Positions 17,274 to 28,067 of a stretch of DNA of 64,000 bases are shown here, one piece after another. Numbering within the stretch: position 1 is the first letter of the stretch; each line of letters starts with the position of its first letter. This stretch comes from Lysobacteraceae bacterium NML95-0200 (GTDB lineage Bacteria > Pseudomonadota > Gammaproteobacteria > Xanthomonadales > Xanthomonadaceae): contig NWQQ01000010.1 of assembly GCA_002798255.1 (NCBI GenBank), positions 62,001 through 126,000 on the forward strand, written 5' to 3'. The notes beneath the pieces were generated by a model, which made no database searches, had not been told where the DNA came from, and worked only from the letters and a program-made list of their open reading frames with translations. The position numbers and the translations under genes are program-made.

Positions 17274-18704
17274 TCATAGTCGCACACGCTGCTGTGAGGA
17301 TGCTATGCCCAGCGCCTCGCGATATTTGGCGACGGTGCGGCGGGCCACCGGAATTCCGGCTTCCTTGAGTTTTTCGGTAAGCGCGGCGTCCGACAGCGGT
17401 TTGCGCGGGTTTTCGGCATCCACCAGCTCACGAATCATCGACTGGATGGCGGTGCTGGAGGCGGCTACGCCGTCGTTGTCGATGCCGGAGGAAAAGAAAT
17501 CACGGACGGCCAGCGTACCGCGCGGGGTGTGCACGTATTTGCGGGCAATGGCGCGGGAAATGGTGGACTCGTGCAACTCCAGCCGGGTGGCAAGCTCGCG
17601 CAGGGTCAAGGGGCGCAATGCGGCTTCACCGTATTCCAGAAAGGCCGACTGTTCGTGGACGAGACATTCGAGTACGCGCAGCAGGGTTTGGCCACGCTGT
17701 TCGATGTTTTTCAAAAGCCAGCGCGCTTCCTGCAGGCGGCCACGCAGGTATTGGCCATCACTGCCGGCAGCTTCTGCGGCCATGCGCGCGTATTCGCGAT
17801 TGATGGCGATGGCAGGGCGGGCGGCACGGGTCAGGCTGACGCACCAGCGGCCATTTTTTCGGGAAATCCTGGCGTCCGGGGTGATATAGGCATCGTGGTC
17901 GATGCTGCCGATGCCGCTTCCCGGGCGCGGCTCCAGGCTGCGCAACAGATCAATGGCGGCCTCGGCCTCGGTGCAGTCGCAGCCGCATTCACGGGCGATG
18001 CCAGCGGCGCCGATTTTGGGCAATTGCTCGATGTATTGGCTGGCGATTTGCAGCGCCAGCGCGCGCGCAGGCGTGTCGGCAGGCAGTTGCTGTAACTGGA
18101 TGCTGAGGCATTCGCCCAGGCTGCGGCTGCCCACCGCCAGCGGGTCGAAATGCTGGATCAGGTGCAGTACCGGCAGAATGTCATCGTGATCGATTTGCCA
18201 CTGGGCGGGCAGGGCTTCGATGATGCTTTGCAGCGGCTCGCGCAGGTAGCCGTCATTGTCGATGGCATCAATCAGCGCGGCGCCGATTTGGGTATCGCGC
18301 GGGCCAAGATGGGAAAGACCCAGTTGCCACAGCAGGTGCTCTTGCAGGCTTTCCGGTGCGGCCTGGCGCTCGGCCTGGCTTTCGCCGTCTTCATCGTTGC
18401 TGCTGCCGGAATTGCCGGGGCTCCAGTCATCATCATGCTCGACCCAGTCGGCATCGTCCTGCGCTTGCGACCAGTCCTCGTGCTCGCCGGTTTCGTTGCG
18501 CTCATCGGCCTCGGTATATTCGCGCTCGCCTTCTGTCTGGCTGTTGCCGGCTTCTTCCCATTCCAGCAGCGGGTTGGATTCGACGGCATCGGCGACTTCC
18601 TCTTCAAGTTCGGCTGCCGACATTTGCAGCACAGCCAGCGCCTGACGCAGTTGTGGCGTCAGCGCAAGCTGCTGGCTCTGGCGTGCAGTCAGATGTTGTT
18701 TCAC
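17274..18704 (-). CDS. rpoN: RNA polymerase sigma-54 factor
   Basis: 476 aa. Directs RNA polymerase to -24/-12 promoters that need AAA+ activators. Region I is glutamine/leucine-rich (LTARQSQQLALTPQLRQAL); region II is strongly acidic (EDWSQAQDDADWVEHDDDW region, about residues 60-110); the core-binding and DNA-binding parts follow, ending with the RpoN box ARRTVAKYREAL. The start is taken as GTG at 18704, preceded by GGGGAGAGG; an in-frame extension to 18737 would overlap lptB. Confidence 0.95.
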   Translation of the reverse strand: MKQHLTARQSQQLALTPQLRQALAVLQMSAAELEEEVADAVESNPLLEWEEAGNSQTEGEREYTEADERNETGEHEDWSQAQDDADWVEHDDDWSPGNSGSSNDEDGESQAERQAAPESLQEHLLWQLGLSHLGPRDTQIGAALIDAIDNDGYLREPLQSIIEALPAQWQIDHDDILPVLHLIQHFDPLAVGSRSLGECLSIQLQQLPADTPARALALQIASQYIEQLPKIGAAGIARECGCDCTEAEAAIDLLRSLEPRPGSGIGSIDHDAYITPDARISRKNGRWCVSLTRAARPAIAINREYARMAAEAAGSDGQYLRGRLQEARWLLKNIEQRGQTLLRVLECLVHEQSAFLEYGEAALRPLTLRELATRLELHESTISRAIARKYVHTPRGTLAVRDFFSSGIDNDGVAASSTAIQSMIRELVDAENPRKPLSDAALTEKLKEAGIPVARRTVAKYREALGIASSQQRVRL

Positions 18705-18733
18705 AAAGCCTCTCCCCGAGGCTTGAGAGCATA

Positions 18734-19453
18734 TCAAAGACGGAAGGTTTCACCCAGATAGACGCGACGTACATCAGGATTGGCAAGCAGTGTATCCGGC
18801 GCCCCCTGCGCCAGCACTTCGCCTTCACTGAGAATATACGCACGGTCGCAAATCCCCAAGGTTTCGCGCACATTGTGGTCGGTGATGAGCACGCCGATGC
18901 CACGGTTTTTCAGATGGGTGATGATGCGCTGGATTTCGCCGATGGAAATTGGGTCAACCCCGGCGAAAGGCTCGTCCAGCAGCATCAGGCGCGGGTTCGC
19001 GGCCAGGGCGCGGGCGATTTCCACGCGGCGGCGCTCGCCGCCGGAGAGGCTGGCGCCGTTTTGCCCGGCGACATGGGCAACTTGCAATTCGTCCATCAGA
19101 CTGGCAAGTTCGCGCTCGCGACCGGCACGGTCAAGGTCGGGACGCAGCTCCAGCACCAGACGCAGATTGTCGGCAACCGAGAGCTTGCGGAATACCGAAG
19201 GCTCCTGCGGCAGATAGCCCACGCCCAGCTTGCCGCGTTCATACATCGGCATATGGGTGATGTCCTGGCCATCGAGTTCGATGCGGCCGCCATCGACGGC
19301 CACCAGGCCGACAATCATGTAGAAACAGGTGGTTTTGCCTGCGCCATTGGGCCCCAGCAGACCAACCACTTCGCCGGCATCCAGATTCAGGCCGAAATCA
19401 CGCACCACGGTGCGCGATTTGTAGCGTTTGCGAAGACCCTGGGCTTTCAGCAT
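18734..19453 (-). CDS. lptB: LPS export ABC transporter ATPase LptB
   Basis: 239 aa. Powers extraction of lipopolysaccharide from the inner membrane with LptFG. Walker [11 protein letters not shown]-loop [12 protein letters not shown], signature [15 protein letters not shown], Walker [15 protein letters not shown]-loop ITDHNVRET. The start overlaps the lptA stop by one base. The order lptC-lptA-lptB-rpoN is conserved in Gammaproteobacteria. Confidence 0.96.
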   Translation of the reverse strand: MLKAQGLRKRYKSRTVVRDFGLNLDAGEVVGLLGPNGAGKTTCFYMIVGLVAVDGGRIELDGQDITHMPMYERGKLGVGYLPQEPSVFRKLSVADNLRLVLELRPDLDRAGRERELASLMDELQVAHVAGQNGASLSGGERRRVEIARALAANPRLMLLDEPFAGVDPISIGEIQRIITHLKNRGIGVLITDHNVRETLGICDRAYILSEGEVLAQGAPDTLLANPDVRRVYLGETFRL

Positions 19454-19947
19454 CAGCCACCTGCCTTGGGCTGGATGGTCATGCGCACGCGGCCACCGCC
19501 TTCCTGGCCGCCGCTTTGCACCTGGCCGGTTTTCATGTTGTAAACCACGCGCTCACCGCGCAGGTTGCCGCGCGGCTGGTTGATTTCGACATTGCCGGTG
19601 AGGATGATGATTTCAGTATTGAAGTCATAGTCCACAGTGCTGGAGCGGGTATTGACCGGGGTGCCGTCATCCAGTTCCTGACGCATGGTCACGCCGCCAG
19701 TGAGCCTTGCCCGGCTGGGACGGCCATTGGTTTGATGGATGGTGCCTTGTGAGGCATTGATGCGCAGCGTGCCCTGGGTGATGACGATATTGCCGCGCAG
19801 CTCGCAGCTCATGCTTTCACCCAGGTTGCAGCTGCCCCAACTGCTGTCGATGTTCATTGCCTGATTGCGGTCGGAGGAGCGCGCCCAGGCGCTGCCGGCA
19901 ATGGCGAAGGCAAAGGCAGTGAGAAGGATTTTATGGATTGGGGACAT
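19453..19947 (-). CDS. lptA: LPS transport periplasmic protein LptA
   Basis: 164 aa, with a signal peptide ([16 protein letters not shown]) and an OstA/LptA beta-jellyroll fold. It forms the periplasmic bridge between LptC and LptD. Visible repeats: [19 protein letters not shown] and [19 protein letters not shown]. The C-terminus is glycine-rich. ATG at 19947 lies inside the end of lptC (17-base overlap). Confidence 0.92.
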   Translation of the reverse strand: MSPIHKILLTAFAFAIAGSAWARSSDRNQAMNIDSSWGSCNLGESMSCELRGNIVITQGTLRINASQGTIHQTNGRPSRARLTGGVTMRQELDDGTPVNTRSSTVDYDFNTEIIILTGNVEINQPRGNLRGERVVYNMKTGQVQSGGQEGGGRVRMTIQPKAGG

Positions 19948-20488
19948 AACGGCTACGAACCTCGGATTTGAGCGTGACGCGGTTCGCATCAAGCTGGGCT
20001 TCAAGCCCACGACCGCGGATTATAGTGCCGGGCTGGGTAATAAGCACTTCGGCATCGGTGCTGGCGATGCCGGCATCGGGAAAAACATTGAGCGAAGCGG
20101 TTTCCATGCGCAGCTGGCTTTCGCCTTCGGGCGCTTCAAGGCGCACCTCATCGCGCAGCCGTACTTCAGAGCCGTCGGCATTGACCCAGGCGGTGCGTGA
20201 CTGGGCGCGCCAGCGGCGCGCCTTGCTGTCGGGAAAGTAAAAACTGGGGGTGGCGATGTCCATCTCGCGGCTTTCCGGGTTGCGCTCCAGCCTGGGGGCG
20301 GCAAGGGTGAAGGCTTCGCTGCCGTCCTTGTTGAGTGTGGTGATTTGGAAATCGTGCAGGGTGTAATCGGAGTGATAGCGCGCTGTATTGTCAGTATTGC
20401 GCAGGCGCTCCTGTTGCTGCTGGATGGCAATGCCGATGCCCAGGGAGGCGGCGATAAGTGTCAGGGTCAGTGCGGTGCGCCAGTTCAT
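19931..20488 (-). CDS. lptC: LPS export protein LptC
   Basis: 185 aa bitopic protein: an N-terminal membrane anchor (LTLTLIAASLGIGIAI) and a periplasmic LptA-like domain. Receives LPS from LptBFG and hands it to LptA. Sequence is weakly conserved in this family, but the YTLHDFQITTLNKDGSEAF opening, length and place between kdsC and lptA make the call secure. ATG at 20488 overlaps the kdsC stop by 4 bases. Confidence 0.92.
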   Translation of the reverse strand: MNWRTALTLTLIAASLGIGIAIQQQQERLRNTDNTARYHSDYTLHDFQITTLNKDGSEAFTLAAPRLERNPESREMDIATPSFYFPDSKARRWRAQSRTAWVNADGSEVRLRDEVRLEAPEGESQLRMETASLNVFPDAGIASTDAEVLITQPGTIIRGRGLEAQLDANRVTLKSEVRSRYVPNP

Positions 20489-21039
20489 TGCGTCAGCTCC
20501 ATGGCAAAACTTGCCAGTACCGCCGCCTGTTTGCCTTGGGCCACCAGCAGCAGGTCGCACAGGTCGCGCGCTGCGCCGTGACCGCCGCGCTGTGGCGTAA
20601 TCCAGTGCGCATGCGGCGCGGTCCAGGCGTGGACATTGGCTGGCGCCACGGCAAGACCGACATGCGCAAAAACCCGCAAGTCCACCAGGTCATCGCCCAT
20701 GAAGGCGACTTCATCCATGCCGATGCCAAGGCGCCGTGCGATATCGCAGGTGGTGGCGAGCTTGTCATGCGCGGCGGTATGTACTTCGGCAAGGCCAAGC
20801 TCGGCGCCACGGTTTTCGGTGACGCGGCTGCGGCGGGCGGTAATTAGCGCCACTTCGATGCCGTTTTTGCGCAGCAGCGACAGCCCCATGCCGTCGTGGG
20901 CATGGAAGGATTTGTATTCGTGGCCCTGCTCGTCGAAATGCAGATGCCCTTCGGTCAGGGTGCCGTCCACATCGAAGCAGGCCAGCCGGATGCGGCGGGC
21001 ACGGGCGAGAAGTTCGGCGGGGTAGTGGGCTTGGGACAT
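20485..21039 (-). CDS. kdsC: KDO-8-phosphate phosphatase KdsC
   Basis: 184 aa HAD-superfamily phosphatase that makes free KDO for LPS inner core. Motif I is LACFDVDGTLTEG (nucleophile Asp), motif II region VALITARRS, motif III/IV EVAFMGDDLVDL. It is a capless type (tetrameric family). Start chosen at ATG 21039; a TTG five codons upstream is possible. Follows kdsD by 26 bases. Confidence 0.94.
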   Translation of the reverse strand: MSQAHYPAELLARARRIRLACFDVDGTLTEGHLHFDEQGHEYKSFHAHDGMGLSLLRKNGIEVALITARRSRVTENRGAELGLAEVHTAAHDKLATTCDIARRLGIGMDEVAFMGDDLVDLRVFAHVGLAVAPANVHAWTAPHAHWITPQRGGHGAARDLCDLLLVAQGKQAAVLASFAMELTQ

Positions 21040-21065
21040 GGGCGGCAGCGGCAAAATGGGAGCAA

Positions 21066-22040
21066 TCAGACCACGCGGGCGCGCAACAGGTCATGAATAT
21101 TAAGGGCACCGACCAGGCGCTGCTGCTTGTCAATCACCACCAGGCCACTGATTTTATGCGCTTCCATCAATTGCGCCGCCTCCACCGCCAGCGCATCGGC
21201 ATCAATGGTCTTGGGGTTGCGGGTCATGACATCGGCAATCCGGGTATTGCGCACATCCGCGCCTGCATCCAGGGTGCGGCGCAGGTCGCCATCGGTGAAC
21301 AGGCCCAGCAGACGGCCGTTGTCATCGACCACGGCGGTCATGCCCATGCGCTTGCGGCTGATTTCCATCAGCGCGTCGGTGAGCTGCGCGGTTTGCGGCA
21401 CCTGCGGAATTTCCTCATCCACATGCATCACGTCACGGATATGCAGCAGCAGCCGGCGGCCAAGGCTGCCAGCCGGATGCGAACGGGCAAAATCGTCCGG
21501 GGTAAAGCCGCGCGCTTCCAGAAGCGCCACCGCCAGCGCATCACCCAGTACCAGGGCGGCGGTGGTGGAGCTGGTGGGCGCCAGGTCGTGCGGGCAGGCT
21601 TCGGCCGGGACACTGGCATCAATATGCGCATCGGCGGCGCGGGCCAGGGTAGAGGCCGGACGGCCAGTGATGGCGACCAGCCGGTTGCCCTGCCGTGCCA
21701 GCACCGGCAGCAGCATGACGAGCTCATCGGTTTCGCCGGAATTGGACAGCGCCAGCACCAGGTCGGCATCGGTAATCATGCCCAGGTCGCCGTGACCGGC
21801 CTCGCCCGGATGCACGAAGAAAGCCGGGGTGCCGGTGGAAGCCAGCGTGGCGGCGATTTTGCGGGCGATATGCCCGGACTTGCCCATGCCGGTACAGACC
21901 ACGCGGCCGCGGGTTTGCAAAATCAATTGACAAGCGCGGGTAAAGTCGCCATCAAGACGGGCGCGCACCGCATCAAGGGCTTCGCGCTCGGTATCGAACA
22001 CGCGCTGGGCGCTGGCAAGCAGGGACTTATCGGAAGGCAT
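21066..22040 (-). CDS. kdsD: D-arabinose-5-phosphate isomerase KdsD
   Basis: 324 aa. Converts ribulose-5-phosphate to arabinose-5-phosphate, the first KDO-pathway step. An N-terminal SIS domain (VVCTGMGKSGHIARKIAAT, ALSNSGETDEL) is followed by two CBS domains (about 200-320; MHVDEEIPQV, GDLRRTLDAG). Long upstream in-frame sequence runs through the opposite-strand ibaG gene and is rejected; the ATG at 22040 begins the conserved part, although an ATG 14 codons upstream cannot be excluded. First gene of the kdsD-kdsC-lptCAB run. Confidence 0.93.
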   Translation of the reverse strand: MPSDKSLLASAQRVFDTEREALDAVRARLDGDFTRACQLILQTRGRVVCTGMGKSGHIARKIAATLASTGTPAFFVHPGEAGHGDLGMITDADLVLALSNSGETDELVMLLPVLARQGNRLVAITGRPASTLARAADAHIDASVPAEACPHDLAPTSSTTAALVLGDALAVALLEARGFTPDDFARSHPAGSLGRRLLLHIRDVMHVDEEIPQVPQTAQLTDALMEISRKRMGMTAVVDDNGRLLGLFTDGDLRRTLDAGADVRNTRIADVMTRNPKTIDADALAVEAAQLMEAHKISGLVVIDKQQRLVGALNIHDLLRARVV

Positions 22041-22106
22041 TGCGTGGCAAGGGATGAGGCCGGGGTAAAATGGCGCGCTCATTTTACGCATTTCAAGGCT
22101 TGCCCG

Positions 22107-23629
<1,523 letters not shown>

Positions 23630-23649
23630 CGGCAGCCGCCTGCTTGGTT

Positions 23650-24471
23650 TCACAGCTTGCGACCGGGCACTTGCACCAGATGCAGGTCTTCGGCGTCCAG
23701 TTGCAGGGCGGTGAGTTTGCCGCCCCAGACTGCGCCGGTATCCAGGGCGTGTACGCCATGGCCAATCATCAGTCCCAGCGTGCTCCAGTGGCCGCAGACG
23801 ATTTTCAGGTCGCGCTCGGCGCGTCCGGGTACTTCAAACCACGGGTATAGGCCGGCGGGTTGGCTGCCCGGGGTGCCTTTGTGGTCAAAGGCGATACGAC
23901 CGCCGGGGCTGCAATAGCGCATCCGGGTAAAGATGTTGATGATGGCGCGCAGCCTGTCCATGCCGCTCAGGCGTGGGTTCCAGGCGGGGCGATCGCCATA
24001 CATGCTGCGCAACAGTTTGCGGAAGTTCTTGCCGCGCAGGCGCTCTTCCACTTCGTGGGCATAGCCTTCGGCAATGGCGATGGTCCATTGCGGGGCAAGG
24101 CCGGCATGCAGCATGGCCCAGCCGTGGATGCGATCGACGTGCATCAGCGGGCGGTGACGTAGCCAGTCCAGCAGAAGGCGTGCATCTGGCGCTTCCAGAA
24201 CGCGGCGCAAGTCCGGGTTCACTTTTTGCTGGTCTTCAGGCTTGCGTTCGCCAATGGCAATCAGTGACAGGTCGTGATTGCCCAGCACCACGCTGGCCTG
24301 TTCGCGCAGGCTGTAAACCAGGCGCAGGGTTTCCAGTGATTGGCCGCCACGATTGACCAGGTCGCCACAAAACCAGAGCTGGTCGCGCGCCGGGTCAAAA
24401 TTGATTTTCTCAAGCAGCCGGCAGGTGACTTCGTAGCAGCCCTGCAAATCGCCAATTGCCCAAACCGCCAT
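23650..24471 (-). CDS. apaH: Bis(5'-nucleosyl)-tetraphosphatase, symmetrical (ApaH)
   Basis: 273 aa. Cleaves Ap4A to two ADP and removes Np4 caps from RNA. PPP-type metallophosphatase motifs: IGDLQGCYE, FCGDLVNRGGQS (GDxxxRG) and VLGNHDLS (GNHD). Its ATG overlaps the apaG stop by one base; last gene of the lptD-to-apaH run. Confidence 0.96.
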   Translation of the reverse strand: MAVWAIGDLQGCYEVTCRLLEKINFDPARDQLWFCGDLVNRGGQSLETLRLVYSLREQASVVLGNHDLSLIAIGERKPEDQQKVNPDLRRVLEAPDARLLLDWLRHRPLMHVDRIHGWAMLHAGLAPQWTIAIAEGYAHEVEERLRGKNFRKLLRSMYGDRPAWNPRLSGMDRLRAIINIFTRMRYCSPGGRIAFDHKGTPGSQPAGLYPWFEVPGRAERDLKIVCGHWSTLGLMIGHGVHALDTGAVWGGKLTALQLDAEDLHLVQVPGRKL

Positions 24472-24854
24472 CAGTGCAGGGTCCTCGGGATAGACAGGGT
24501 GAAGGCGGGGATTTCGGCAAGAAAACAGGTGCCATCATCGGCCAGCATTTCATAGCTGCCGTGCATGGTGCCAAGGCTGGTGGGCAGTACCACGCCGGAG
24601 GAGTATTCAAAGCCGTCACCGGGACGCAGCCAGGGCTGCTCGCCGACCACGCCTTCGCCGTGGATTTCTTCGACATGACCGTCGGCGTCGGTCACGAACC
24701 AGTGGCGGTGGGTCAGGCGTGCGGCTACCGCGCCCTGGTTTTCGATGCGGATGGTGTAGGCAAACACATAGCGGTTGCGCTCGGGCGAGGATTCCTCGTC
24801 GAGATAATGGGTCAGCACTTCGATGCCGATGGCGTAGGGGGTATCAATGGACAT
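24471..24854 (-). CDS. apaG: ApaG (Co2+/Mg2+ efflux-associated protein)
   Basis: 127 aa with a fibronectin-III-like beta sandwich. The family core is FAYTIRIENQGAVAARLTHR and the GEGVVGEQPWLRPG stretch with its glycine-rich loop. The biochemical role is unclear; loss affects cobalt resistance in enterobacteria. It lies between rsmA (9-base gap) and apaH. Confidence 0.95.
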   Translation of the reverse strand: MSIDTPYAIGIEVLTHYLDEESSPERNRYVFAYTIRIENQGAVAARLTHRHWFVTDADGHVEEIHGEGVVGEQPWLRPGDGFEYSSGVVLPTSLGTMHGSYEMLADDGTCFLAEIPAFTLSIPRTLH

Positions 24855-24863
24855 GCGCGGATT

Positions 24864-25700
24864 TTAACGCAGGCTGTTTTGACTGGATTGGCTGGCAAGC
24901 GCAATAAAGCCTGCGACCGGCACTTGTTCGGCCCGCATCTGCGGCTCCAGCCCGGCGGCACGGATATCGGCATCATCGCAGAGCTCGCGCAATGCGTTAT
25001 GCAGGGTTTTGCGGCGCTGGGCAAAGGCGGCGCGCACGATATCGGCAAAGCGTGCGCGGTCGGCTACCTGGATGGCTTCTGGCGGGTGTGGCACGAGGCG
25101 CACCACGGCCGAATCCACCTTGGGGGCGGGGCGGAAGGCGCCCGGTGGCACGGTGATGAGTGGCGTGACCTGGCAATAGGCTTGCAGCATGACTGACAGC
25201 CGGCCATAAACTTTGCTGCCTTCTGCTGCGGCCATGCGCTCGACCACTTCTTTTTGCAGCATGAAGTGCATGTCGCAGATAGCGTGGGCATGCGCCAGTG
25301 CGTGGAACAGAATCGGGCTGGAGAGGTTGTAGGGCAGGTTGCCGATGAGCCGGATTTTGCCGCCCAGTGTGTTGGCGAGCTGGCTGAAATCCACTTGCAA
25401 AACGTCACGATGAATCAGGTTCAGCTCGCCGCCGCTGGCCTCGGCCGCCTGGGTCAATGGCGCGATAAGGTCGCGGTCGAATTCGATGGCGGTGAGCTTG
25501 CCGGTTTTTTGCAGGATGGGCAGGGTCAGCGCGCCCTGGCCGGGGCCGATTTCGACAATGTGTTCATCTGCTTTGGGCGAGAGCGCCAGCACGATTTTTT
25601 CGATGATGCCGCGCTCGCGCAGAAAGTTCTGCCCAAGCTGTTTTTTGGCCTGCTTCAGAAAGCCGGACGGGTCGCGGGGATTGGCGTGGTATGCGTTCAT
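24864..25700 (-). CDS. rsmA: 16S rRNA dimethyladenosine transferase RsmA (KsgA)
   Basis: 278 aa. Dimethylates A1518 and A1519 near the 3' end of 16S rRNA, a late 30S maturation step. Motifs: KKQLGQNFL, SAM-binding VEIGPGQGALT, catalytic NLPYNLSSP. The C-terminal domain has KTLHNALREL. ATG at 25700 overlaps the pdxA stop by 4 bases; a longer in-frame start at 25730 is less likely. Confidence 0.95.
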   Translation of the reverse strand: MNAYHANPRDPSGFLKQAKKQLGQNFLRERGIIEKIVLALSPKADEHIVEIGPGQGALTLPILQKTGKLTAIEFDRDLIAPLTQAAEASGGELNLIHRDVLQVDFSQLANTLGGKIRLIGNLPYNLSSPILFHALAHAHAICDMHFMLQKEVVERMAAAEGSKVYGRLSVMLQAYCQVTPLITVPPGAFRPAPKVDSAVVRLVPHPPEAIQVADRARFADIVRAAFAQRRKTLHNALRELCDDADIRAAGLEPQMRAEQVPVAGFIALASQSSQNSLR

Positions 25701-26683
25701 GAAGTGCGGTGGGCGGCAAGGGCGGCACATTGTCGCGCGGCAGCGGCCAGGCTGGAAACATCGGCGATGCCGCGTCCGGCGATATCCAGCGCAGCGCCGT
25801 GGTCAACGGCCACGCGCGGGAATGGCAGTCCCAGGGTGATATTCACCGCCTGCTCCAGTCCGGCGCTTTTCAGCACCGGCAGCCCCTGGTCGTGATACAT
25901 GGCCACCACGGCATCAAAGCCGGGCAGTTTTTGCGGCAAAAATGCGGTATCGGCGGGCAGGGGGCCTATCAGTTGCAGGCCTTCGCTGCGCAATGCGTCC
26001 AGGGTCGGGATGATGATGTCGATTTCTTCGCGCCCCAGATGCCCATCTTCCCCGGCGTGCGGGTTCAGGCCAAGCACGGCGATGCGCGGCGTATTGATGG
26101 CAAAGTCATGGCGTAGCGCCCGCGCGGTGATGCGCAGAATGCGGCTGAGCGATTCTGGGGTGATGGCAGCGGCCACTTCGCGCAGCGGCAGATGGGTGGT
26201 GACCAGCACCACGCGCAGGTCGGGGCGCGCCAGCATCATGGCGACCTCGCAGCCGGCGAGCGTGGCGAGCAGTTCGGTGGTGCCGGTATAGGTGATGCCG
26301 CCCTGGTTGATGCTGGCCTTGTGGGTGGGGCCGGTAACCAGGCCATGACAGCGGCCATCCAGGCAGGCTTGGGCAGCCGCTTGCAGCGATGCCACCACGG
26401 CGGCGGCATTGGCCGGGTCGGGTTTGCCAAAAGGCGGTGGCGCACCGGGCAGTGGCACCGGCTGCAAGGGCAGCTCGCCGGGAGCTTGTGCATTGGCCTC
26501 TGGCGGCAGCAGGCGCAGCGGCAGGCCCAGTGTTTGGGCTGCACGCAGCAGCGTATCAGGGTCGGCAAAGGCCCGCAGCCGATATCCCGGAGCCATGCTT
26601 TGCACCAGCCGTACACATAATTCCGGGCCAATACCGGCAGGCTCGCCGGGCACCAGGGCAAGGCAGGGCAGGGAGGTATTCAT
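25697..26683 (-). CDS. pdxA: 4-hydroxythreonine-4-phosphate dehydrogenase PdxA
   Basis: 328 aa. NAD-dependent oxidation and decarboxylation in the DXP-dependent pyridoxal phosphate route. Metal-binding histidines are in TGPTHKASIN, LGLNPHAGEDG and AMYHDQGLPV. PGEPAGIGPEL at the N-terminus is the family opening. SerC, which acts just before it in this pathway, is also in the window (37414-38520). Confidence 0.95.
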   Translation of the reverse strand: MNTSLPCLALVPGEPAGIGPELCVRLVQSMAPGYRLRAFADPDTLLRAAQTLGLPLRLLPPEANAQAPGELPLQPVPLPGAPPPFGKPDPANAAAVVASLQAAAQACLDGRCHGLVTGPTHKASINQGGITYTGTTELLATLAGCEVAMMLARPDLRVVLVTTHLPLREVAAAITPESLSRILRITARALRHDFAINTPRIAVLGLNPHAGEDGHLGREEIDIIIPTLDALRSEGLQLIGPLPADTAFLPQKLPGFDAVVAMYHDQGLPVLKSAGLEQAVNITLGLPFPRVAVDHGAALDIAGRGIADVSSLAAAARQCAALAAHRTS

Positions 26684-26747
26684 GGGCTGTAAATAATGAC
26701 GCCGGGCAGTCCCGGCGTCATGACATCAGGCGTGAAGCTGGCGTGCA

Positions 26748-28067
26748 TCAGCCTTCGTTGCGGGAAGTGCTGATAACCGATTCGGAGCGCACATCCACAT
26801 AGGCATCGCCGCGCATTTCCTGCAGGAAGCGGTTGTATTCGTCTTCCAGTTTGCGGCGGCCGATGTTTTCCCGAATCACGGCGCGCTGCTGGTCGTCGCT
26901 GACTTCGCTGCGGCGCTCGGCCACGCGCTGCACGATATGCCAGCCGCCCGGCACCTGCATCGGCGCGCTGATTTGGCCATCACGCATGGCGGCAACGGTC
27001 GCGGCGACAGGGCCAAGCGCCTCGGCATCGACCCAGCCAATATCGCCGCCATTGTCGCGGCTGCCGGGGTCTTGTGAGTGTTCGCGTGCGAGTTTTGCAA
27101 AATCGGCGCCGCCATTGGCGCGGGCGCGCAGGGTCTCCAGCCTGGCACGGATGGCGGCATCGTCAGCGCCTTCGCTGCGGATGAGGATATGGCGCAACTG
27201 GTACTGGGTCAGCATTAAGGGGCCGGACTCGGCTGCACTGCGGGTTTGCACCAGACGCACCAGTTGGAAGCCGCTGCTGCCGCGGATTGGGCCGAGGATT
27301 TGCCCCGGTTGCAGGGTCTTGATTTCGTTTACAAAAGCTGGCGGGATTTCGGATTCCGGCCGCCAGCCAAGGTCGCCGCCCTCCAGGGCATTGGGGCTGT
27401 CGGAGTAGCGCACGGCGGCGGCGGCAAAGTCCATCTCGCCACGGTCAATCAGCGACTTGATGCCGTCGATTTTTTGCTGCCCGGTAGCGATTTGCTCGGG
27501 GGTTGCGCCTTCAGGCAGCGCCACCAGGATATGTGCCAGATGGTATTGCATACCGCCGCCCATGCCGCCGCGCGCTTGCGCCAGCGCCGCGTTGACTTCG
27601 GCTTCGCTGACGTGAATGCGCCCCTGGGCAAAGCTCTGCCGCAGGCGTTGTACGGCGATTTCATCGTGCAGCGAACGGCGGAAGTCATCCATGGTCATGC
27701 CATCACGCGCCAGTTGTGCCTGTAGTTGTTCCGGGCTGAAGCCATTTTGCTGGGCAATGCCGGCAATGGCCTGGGCAACCTCCTGGTCGCTGACGACAAT
27801 GCCGCTTTCACGGGCGCGGTTGACTTGCAGGCGGGTCAGTACCAGGCGCTCCAGCACTTGCCGTGCCAGTACATCAGCCGGGGGCAGTTGTGTGCTGCTG
27901 CCGGCATATTGCGCAGTGATATTGGCGATGGCGCGATCCAGCTCGCTTTGCAGGATGATGTCTTCATTCACCACTGCGGCGATGCGGTCAATCGGTTGGG
28001 CAGCAAGGCTTGCCGGCAGCAGTGCGGCCAGGGCGGCGGCGAGCAGGGAGGCTCGAAGTTTCATCAT
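26748..28067 (-). CDS. surA: Periplasmic chaperone and peptidyl-prolyl isomerase SurA
   Basis: 439 aa. Escorts outer-membrane proteins, LptD included, across the periplasm. A signal peptide (LLAAALAALLPASLAAQ) precedes the N-terminal chaperone domain (IAAVVNEDIILQSELD), then two parvulin domains (about 170-275 and 285-385; YHLAHILVALPE and YQLRHILIRSEG). The C-terminal helix returns to the chaperone core. The start could be either of two adjacent Met codons. Overlaps lptD by 4 bases. Confidence 0.95.
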   Translation of the reverse strand: MMKLRASLLAAALAALLPASLAAQPIDRIAAVVNEDIILQSELDRAIANITAQYAGSSTQLPPADVLARQVLERLVLTRLQVNRARESGIVVSDQEVAQAIAGIAQQNGFSPEQLQAQLARDGMTMDDFRRSLHDEIAVQRLRQSFAQGRIHVSEAEVNAALAQARGGMGGGMQYHLAHILVALPEGATPEQIATGQQKIDGIKSLIDRGEMDFAAAAVRYSDSPNALEGGDLGWRPESEIPPAFVNEIKTLQPGQILGPIRGSSGFQLVRLVQTRSAAESGPLMLTQYQLRHILIRSEGADDAAIRARLETLRARANGGADFAKLAREHSQDPGSRDNGGDIGWVDAEALGPVAATVAAMRDGQISAPMQVPGGWHIVQRVAERRSEVSDDQQRAVIRENIGRRKLEDEYNRFLQEMRGDAYVDVRSESVISTSRNEG